DNA from: Chloroflexota bacterium
Lineage (GTDB): Bacteria > Chloroflexota > Dehalococcoidia > Lucifugimonadales > JACPCL1
Assembly (NCBI GenBank): GCA_016210395.1
Contig: JACQUI010000069.1
Span: forward strand, 1 to 11,013
Reading direction: 5' to 3'
Length of the DNA stretch: 11,013 nt
This document shows positions 6,704-11,013 of the stretch, piece by piece. Each line of letters starts with the position of its first letter. Positions within the stretch are counted from its first letter, which is position 1. The notes beneath the pieces are model-generated. The model saw nothing but the letters and a program-made list of their open reading frames with translations. It was not told the origin of the DNA and did not search any database. A program made the translations under genes and the position numbers.

Positions 6704-8014
6704 ATGGACTGGCGCGAGATCTACAAGCGCAGGCTCGTCTCCGCTGAGGAGGCGATGCAAGTCGTCAAATCGGGGGACACGGTCGTCTTCCCCCACGGAG
6801 GAGAGCCGGAAGCACTCGGCTTCGCCCTGGCGGCCCGCAAGGAAGAGGTCCGCGGCGTCAAGGTGTTGCTGCCCGTGCCGCGCATCGACTTCGGCTGGTA
6901 CGACCCCGGCTGGGAGGACTCCTTCCAGGTCATTCCCAGCTTCGCCACGGCCATGGCGCGTAAGCTGCTGGACGAGCGGCGCATCGACTACCTGATAGAG
7001 ACCGGGGGCCGCCAGTTCACCAAGCCTCTGACTGAGCGAACGGGCGATTTCCCGAGGATGGACATCTACCTCACGCAGGTCTCTCCCCCAGACGCGAATG
7101 GGTTCTGCTCTTTTGGCGCGGTGCGGTGGGACAAGAAAGAGATGGTGCGCCGCGCCAGGGTAAGTATCGCCCAGGTGAACCCGCGCTTCATCCGCACCTA
7201 CGGGGACAACTTCATCCACGTGTCAGAGATCACCTCCTTCGTGGAACACGAGTCGGAGATTCTGGAGCGCCCCGTGATTCCGCAGGAGCCTGCCGTACCA
7301 GCTATCGCCCAGTACGTCTCTCAACTTATTCGCGATGGCGACACTATCCAGATTGGCGCCGGGACGGCCAGCGAGGGGATTGTGGGAGCAGGCGCGCTCA
7401 ACGACAAGCTGGACCTGGGCCTGCACACAGAGCGCTGCACGCGCGGGCTGGTGGACCTGGTAGTCAACGGTGTCATCACCGGCAAGCGCAAGTCCCTCCA
7501 CACAGGGAAAGCCATCGCCGCCAACTTCGCCTGCTCCGCGCGAGAGGAGACGCTTATAGACAGGAACCCTCAGTTTGAGGCCTACAGCGTGGAACACATC
7601 AACGATATCCGTACTATAGCTGGTCATGACAATTTCGTTGCCATCAACAGCGCCTTAGCCGTCGACTTCACAGGACAGACCGCGGCGGAGTCCCTGGGGG
7701 CGCGCACCTGGAGCGGACCGGGAGGTCAGATCGCCTTCGCCGTGGGCGCGTTCCTAAGCCACGGGGGCCGGTTTATCTCGTGCCTGCCGTCCACAGCCGC
7801 GGGCGGGAAAGTGTCCCGTATTGTCCCGCAACTGGACGCCGGGACGACCATCACTGTGCCGCGCACCTTCGCCGATTACGTTGTCACCGAGTATGGCATT
7901 GCCCGGCTGATGGGCAAGACAGCGCGAGAGCGCGCGCAGGGGCTTATCGCCGTAGCGCACCCCGACTTCCGTGCGGAGCTGCAAAAAGCGGCCAGGAAAC
8001 TCTTCTGGCCATAA
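6704..8014 (+). CDS. Acetyl-CoA hydrolase/4-hydroxybutyrate CoA-transferase family protein, copy 1
   Basis: A 436-residue protein of the Cat1/AbfT family, which transfers CoA between acids through a glutamyl-CoA thioester. The N-domain opens with YKRRLVSAEEAMQVVKSGD (7-25) and EPEALGFALAARKEEV (34-49). The C-domain shows IQIGAGTASE (215-224), LGLHTE (238-243) with Glu243 as the expected nucleophile, SGPGGQIAF (337-345), FLSHGGRF (350-357), STAAGGKVSRIVP (363-375) and DYVVTEYGIARLMGKT (391-406). Classical members read GVGGQxDFxRGA in the glycine loop; here the Asp and Arg are replaced, which may change the acid bound. It starts 8 nt after the MaoC stop and shares its promoter. It matches the gene at 8322 along its whole length without offset up to residue 360, so the two are paralogues. 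'Acetyl-CoA hydrolase' would be only a family name. Confidence 0.93.
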   Translation: MDWREIYKRRLVSAEEAMQVVKSGDTVVFPHGGEPEALGFALAARKEEVRGVKVLLPVPRIDFGWYDPGWEDSFQVIPSFATAMARKLLDERRIDYLIETGGRQFTKPLTERTGDFPRMDIYLTQVSPPDANGFCSFGAVRWDKKEMVRRARVSIAQVNPRFIRTYGDNFIHVSEITSFVEHESEILERPVIPQEPAVPAIAQYVSQLIRDGDTIQIGAGTASEGIVGAGALNDKLDLGLHTERCTRGLVDLVVNGVITGKRKSLHTGKAIAANFACSAREETLIDRNPQFEAYSVEHINDIRTIAGHDNFVAINSALAVDFTGQTAAESLGARTWSGPGGQIAFAVGAFLSHGGRFISCLPSTAAGGKVSRIVPQLDAGTTITVPRTFADYVVTEYGIARLMGKTARERAQGLIAVAHPDFRAELQKAARKLFWP

Positions 8015-8062
8015 CGCCTGCCGCATGTCTGAGTCTGAGAGCATCCTCCATTGATGTGGAAC

Positions 8063-8285
8063 TCTTTTCAAAAGTGCCTCACTACCTCGGTAAGTGAGGC
8101 CTGAAGGCCGTAAGAGGGCTTCTCTGTCACTCTGAGCCCTTCGACTTCGCTCAGAGCCTGCCCCGAGATCGCCGAGGGGACAGGCTCCGCGAGGGGTCTC
8201 CAGTACGCCCTTTTGCGCGCCTGACCAAGGAGATTCTGAGCGCAGCGAAGAATGACAGGGCAGAGGCCAACGACTTTTGAAAAGA
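8063..8285. repeat. Nested inverted-repeat element, MITE-like (non-autonomous)
   Basis: The ends are TCTTTTCAAAAGT (8063-8075) and its exact reverse complement (8273-8285). Inside lies a second bounded block, CTGTCACTC (8124-8132) to GAATGACAG (8250-8258), one mismatch. That block holds two strong hairpins: CTCTGAGC/GCTCAGAG (8130-8137 with 8149-8156) and GAGCCTGCCCC/GGGGACAGGCTC (8154-8164 with 8176-8187, one bulged A). The motif CTGAGCGCAGCGAAGAATGACA near the right end resembles repeats dispersed through many bacterial genomes. No transposase and no clear target duplication are present. Caution: each outer repeat is itself a near-palindrome, so 13 bp overstates its length as independent evidence. 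Confidence 0.6.
8076..8100 (+). terminator. Hairpin downstream of copy 1, possible terminator without T-tract
   Basis: GCCTCACT (8076-8083) pairs perfectly with AGTGAGGC (8093-8100) around a 9-nt loop, and a further GGCC-TGAA-GGCC (8098-8109) follows. It stands 62 nt after the stop of the upstream gene. The absence of a T-run makes factor-independent termination doubtful; it may equally be part of the repeat element. Confidence 0.35.
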
Positions 8286-8308
8286 CCTCGTGCAAACACA
8301 CGCAGAGA

Positions 8309-8316
8309 GGGGGTGA
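8309..8316 (+). promoter_or_regulatory. Strong Shine-Dalgarno deciding the TTG start at 8322
   Basis: AGAGGGGGTGAT (8305-8316) matches the ideal AGGAGGTGAT closely and sits at the correct distance from the TTG at 8322. No comparable site precedes the ATG at 8277, and the GTG at 8313 lies inside the site itself. This fixes the start of the second CoA-transferase copy. Confidence 0.75.
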
Positions 8317-8321
8317 TCGTC

Positions 8322-9641
8322 TTGTCGTGGCAGGCCGAGTTCGAGAAAAAGCTGGTCACGCCGGAGAATGCAGCAAAGCTGGTCCAGCCCGGGTGGCGCG
8401 TCGCCTTCGCTCTGGGAGGCGCCGAACCGAAGGCCTTTGGCGATGCCCTGGCGGCCCGCCGCCGAGAGATCAAAGACATCAGCGTCTTTGTACCGGTCCC
8501 GCGCCGCGACTTTGGCTGGTACGACTCCGCCAATGACGAGGGCTCCAGCATCACCGTGGGCTACCTGCTCCCTCAGTGGCGGGAGCGCCTAGGGGCGCGC
8601 GTGGACTACCGTATCACGACCCTCGACTACAGGTTCAAGGCAGAACACGAGCGACCGGAAGACCACGCGCCTCCCGACGTTTATATCTGCGAGGTGTCCG
8701 CGCCTGACGACCACGGCTTCTGTTCCTTCGGGGCCGCGCGATGGGACAAGAAGGAGCGGCTTCGAGCAGCGCGGGTCGGCATCGCGCAGATCAACAGCAA
8801 GCTCATCCGTACCTTTGGGGACAACTTCGTCCACATTTCGGAGGTCTCCCACTTCCTGGAGGACCAGCCCCGGGAGGCCAGGGACCCGCAGCCTCCGGCC
8901 ATCCCTGAGGAGGTCCGAAAGATGGCGGAGTTCATCAAGCCGCTTATCAGGGATGGCGACACCGTCCAGATTGGCGCGGGCAGCGCGACGGAGCCGCTGG
9001 CGTCCTGCGGCGTCTTTAACGGACGGAACGACCTTGGCCTCCACACCGAGTTCGTCGCGTACGGCATCGTCGATCTGGTGCGTCAGGGCGTTTTCACAGG
9101 CGCTCGCAAGACCCTGCACAAGGGCAGAATGGTGGCGACCGCCACGGGAGGCACGCTGCGCGACCTGGAGTTCGTACACGAGAACCCGTTGTTCGAGCTA
9201 TACGGGCACCATTATACGCACGACATCCGCACGATAGCAGCGCATGACAATATGGTGGCCATCGATAACTGCCTCGCCGTGGACCTGTCCGGGCAGATCA
9301 CTGCGGAGAGCCTGGGGCCGCGCATCATGGCTGGCCCTGGCGGCCAGCCGGCCTTCGCTATTGGCGCGCTCCTGTCGCGAGGTGGGCGTTTCATCAGCGT
9401 CCTGCCCTCCACGGCCACCACCGCCGGAGGCAAGGTCTCCCGTATTGTGCCGCGCCTTCCTGAGGGTACTGTGATCACGATCCCTCGGACTGTTGCAGAC
9501 TATGTTGTCACGGAGTACGGCGTGGCCAAGCTCCTGGGCAAGACCTTGCGCTCACGTGCCGAGGCCCTCATTGAGATTGCCCATCCCGACTTTCGGCCGG
9601 AGCTGCGAAACGAAGGGCGCAAGATGTTCTGGGGCGCGTAG
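8322..9641 (+). CDS. Acetyl-CoA hydrolase/4-hydroxybutyrate CoA-transferase family protein, copy 2 (TTG start)
   Basis: A 439-residue paralogue of the gene at 6704. Starting at TTG gives (M)SWQAEFEKKLVTPENAAKL, which lines up residue for residue with MDWREIYKRRLVSAEEAMQV of the other copy, and puts the catalytic Glu at 243 in both. Other motifs are VQIGAGSATE (215-224), LGLHTE (238-243), AGPGGQPAF (337-345), LLSRGGRFISVLPSTATT (350-367) and DYVVTEYGVAKLLGKT (393-408). The glycine loop again lacks the usual DF and Arg. The main differences lie in residues 70-115 and in a two-residue insertion near 365. A 15-codon longer reading from the ATG at 8277 is rejected because it has no ribosome site and enters the repeat. 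Probable role: CoA transfer to a second, related acid; the pair could also form one heteromer. Confidence 0.93.
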   Translation: MSWQAEFEKKLVTPENAAKLVQPGWRVAFALGGAEPKAFGDALAARRREIKDISVFVPVPRRDFGWYDSANDEGSSITVGYLLPQWRERLGARVDYRITTLDYRFKAEHERPEDHAPPDVYICEVSAPDDHGFCSFGAARWDKKERLRAARVGIAQINSKLIRTFGDNFVHISEVSHFLEDQPREARDPQPPAIPEEVRKMAEFIKPLIRDGDTVQIGAGSATEPLASCGVFNGRNDLGLHTEFVAYGIVDLVRQGVFTGARKTLHKGRMVATATGGTLRDLEFVHENPLFELYGHHYTHDIRTIAAHDNMVAIDNCLAVDLSGQITAESLGPRIMAGPGGQPAFAIGALLSRGGRFISVLPSTATTAGGKVSRIVPRLPEGTVITIPRTVADYVVTEYGVAKLLGKTLRSRAEALIEIAHPDFRPELRNEGRKMFWGA

Positions 9642-9838
9642 AGAGGTAACCATGGCGACGCGACCAGCGGGCAGATGAGGCGTTCCCACACGTTGTCAAG
9701 AAGCTTGTCCAGGCGCCGCGCCAGCAGGTCAAGCCTCAGGGCCAGCGCCCGTCCAGCGGTTCTGGCGGTCCTCGGTCCCCTCGCCTGGTGGGGGATCCCT
9801 GAGCCTATGGCCCCTGTGTCATGCAATGGGAGAGTCGT
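9642..9838. other. 197-nt spacer with no convincing gene
   Basis: A GAGGT-like ribosome site follows the stop at once, leading into an 8-codon frame (9651-9677, MATRPAGR) that overlaps by ATGA with a 64-codon frame (9675-9869). The latter is dominated by Arg and Ser, overlaps the next gene and looks like no known family, so neither is called. An imperfect GC hairpin (about 9770-9804, CCCC with GGGG) is visible, without a T-run. Confidence 0.55.
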
Positions 9839-11013
9839 ATGCCAGCCCCGACGCCCTTTAACAAGGTGATGCCTCTGCCGGAGGCCGTCCGCCGCTTTGT
9901 ACGTCCAGGCATGACGCTACACGTGGAGACGGGGCCTCGTGCCGCTATCAACGAAATCGCCCGACAGTTCTGGGACAAGGAGCCTGGCTTCACACTGGTC
10001 ATGCTGCGCCTGGGAGGCGGGCATGCAGGACACCTGGTCCTGGGCGGTCTGGTGAAGAAGATCATCGGCTCTTCCTATGTGGACAACTACCCCACTCCAG
10101 CGCCCATGCGCGTAGTGCAGGCTGCCTACAAGGAACGCAAGATCGAGCTTGAGACATGGTCGTTGCTGAGCCTCATCCAGCGGTTCATAGCAGGCGCTCA
10201 GGGTCTTCCCTTCATGCCCACCAAGAGCCTGCTGAGCACAAGCTTTGAGGAGGAGAACAAACACGCATTCCAAGTTGTAGATGACGTCTTCAGGACGGGA
10301 GAGCGCGTTGGCGTGGTGCGTGCGCTCAACCCGGACCTGTCGTTGGTCCACGGCGTCGCCGCCGACCCGGAAGGTAACGTCATCAGCTTCCCTCCGTCGG
10401 AAGAGAGCTTCTGGGGAGCCAAAGCGAGCCGGGGTGTCGTTGTCACTGTGGAGAAGGTCATCTCGACCGAAAAGGTCCGCGAGTATGCGCACCTGGTCAA
10501 GCTGGCCCCGCACAATGTGGTGGCTGTCTGCCCGGCCCCCTTCGGAGCGCACCCCGGCCGGCTGGTCAGCCGGCGCTTTCCCCTGGTGCCTGGATACTAC
10601 GAGGATGAAGAGTTCCAGAGGGAGCATCGAAGGGCAAGCCGCGACCCGAAGGCATACTTGGAGTGGGTCCATAAGTGGGTTCTAGATATCCCCGACCACA
10701 AGGTCTACCTCAAGCAACTGGGTACCGAGCGGCTGACCGCGCTCCGCGCGCGGGCTAAAGAGAAGCCTGTCACGTTCGAGGAGGTGTTCAGCAACGTCCC
10801 GGACGGGCCGCCGGGGCCTTATACGGAGACAGAGTTGATGGTGGTGGTGGCCGCCCGGATGATGATCGAGAGGGCTACGGCGGAGAATTACACCTTTATC
10901 TTGGCAGGCGCAGGTCCCTCGGACATCGCGTCATCCCTGGCGTACTACACCTTGCGTCAGCAGGGCCGGGACATCCGCCTGATCCTGGGCACAGGGATGT
11001 ACAACTACATCCC
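9839..11013 (+). CDS. Fused GctA-GctB-like family I CoA-transferase/hydrolase, partial (runs off window)
   Basis: 391 codons are seen and the frame is still open. Residues 8-310 match glutaconate CoA-transferase subunit A: EAVRRFVRPGMTLHVE (15-30), EIARQFW (39-45), GLPFMPTKS (122-130), APFGAHPG (233-240) and the tail EWVHKWVLDIPDHKVYLKQLG (275-295). After a Pro-rich linker (320-328) a B-like domain begins: YTETELMVVVAARMM (328-342), ILAGAGPSDIASSLAYY (354-370), DIRLILGTGMYNYIP (378-392). In the B subunit the nucleophile sits in xVESG; here the aligned string is ILGTG, so Gly384 replaces Glu. An active CoA-transferase is therefore doubtful; IpdAB of steroid breakdown is a precedent for a Gct-fold ring-opening hydrolase without this Glu. 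GGGAGAG (9828-9834) supports this start over the ATG at 9821. The rest of the B half lies beyond the window. Confidence 0.88.
   Translation, partial: MPAPTPFNKVMPLPEAVRRFVRPGMTLHVETGPRAAINEIARQFWDKEPGFTLVMLRLGGGHAGHLVLGGLVKKIIGSSYVDNYPTPAPMRVVQAAYKERKIELETWSLLSLIQRFIAGAQGLPFMPTKSLLSTSFEEENKHAFQVVDDVFRTGERVGVVRALNPDLSLVHGVAADPEGNVISFPPSEESFWGAKASRGVVVTVEKVISTEKVREYAHLVKLAPHNVVAVCPAPFGAHPGRLVSRRFPLVPGYYEDEEFQREHRRASRDPKAYLEWVHKWVLDIPDHKVYLKQLGTERLTALRARAKEKPVTFEEVFSNVPDGPPGPYTETELMVVVAARMMIERATAENYTFILAGAGPSDIASSLAYYTLRQQGRDIRLILGTGMYNYI

Larger units (their letters stand above)
8015..8321. other. 307-nt spacer between paralogues, filled by inverted repeats
   Basis: No gene is supported here. 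The spacer contains a hairpin right after the upstream gene, a 223-bp block bounded by a 13-bp inverted repeat, further nested inverted repeats, and at its end the strong ribosome site of the next gene. A frame open from an ATG at 8277 starts inside the repeat and is not the real start of the downstream gene. Confidence 0.7.

Noticed and set aside
8277..8321. 15-codon extension of the second Cat1-type gene from the ATG at 8277
   Set aside because: It begins inside the right inverted repeat without a ribosome site; the TTG at 8322 has an excellent site and aligns with the paralogue start.
7754..8554. Minus-strand open frame of 266 codons spanning the repeat region
   Set aside because: It crosses the end of one gene, the inverted repeats and the start of the next; no motif or ribosome site supports it.
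9675..9869. 64-codon Arg/Ser-rich frame before the Gct fusion
   Set aside because: It overlaps the real gene by 31 nt, has biased composition typical of random GC-rich frames and no recognisable domain.
1..11013. tRNA, rRNA, CRISPR arrays, phage or transposase genes
   Set aside because: Looked for and not seen: there are no regularly spaced direct repeats, no cloverleaf-like segments noticed in the gaps, and every long frame is explained by metabolic or transport genes.

Overview
The window is GC-rich and dense with acyl-CoA genes. The style points to a free-living, metabolically versatile bacterium. The repeated phrase TGAGCGCAGCGAAGAATGACA-like at 8237-8257, the mixture of CaiB, MaoC and Gct families and the GC content would fit Chloroflexota (Dehalococcoidia/SAR202-like). 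This is an inference from style; there is no marker gene.

Layout. (a) Positions 1-2570, minus strand: a compact operon read right to left, with a CaiB/BaiF (family III) CoA-transferase, a crotonase-fold enzyme (2 nt gap) and the N-terminal half of a DppB-type ABC transporter permease that runs off the window (12 nt gap). (b) 2571-2714: a divergent intergenic region with two consensus-like sigma70 promoters that face each other across a 12-bp palindrome. (c) 2715-5172, plus strand: two tandem family III CoA-transferases, 10 nt apart. (d) 5173-5525: a non-coding gap with two small hairpins and a third consensus promoter. (e) 5526-8014: a two-hotdog MaoC-type dehydratase followed 8 nt later by an acetyl-CoA hydrolase/4-hydroxybutyrate CoA-transferase family protein. 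(f) 8015-8321: a nest of inverted repeats resembling a small non-autonomous element. (g) 8322-9641: a paralogue of the previous CoA-transferase, starting at TTG behind a strong Shine-Dalgarno. (h) 9642-9838: a short spacer without a convincing gene. (i) 9839-11013: a glutaconate-CoA-transferase-like protein whose A and B halves are fused, cut by the window end.

Taken together, six CoA-transferase-fold genes from three unrelated families lie within 10 kb, with a crotonase, a MaoC hydratase and a solute transporter but no acyl-CoA ligase. The simplest reading is a catabolic cluster that imports an organic acid or related compound, activates it by CoA transfer rather than ATP-dependent ligation, and processes it by hydration/dehydration and C-C or thioester cleavage. 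The substrate cannot be told from sequence. Three proteins depart from textbook active sites: the crotonase lacks both catalytic Glu residues, the MaoC N-half has Tyr for His, and the Gct fusion has Gly where the B-subunit Glu should be. The chemistry may therefore not be what automated names would suggest.
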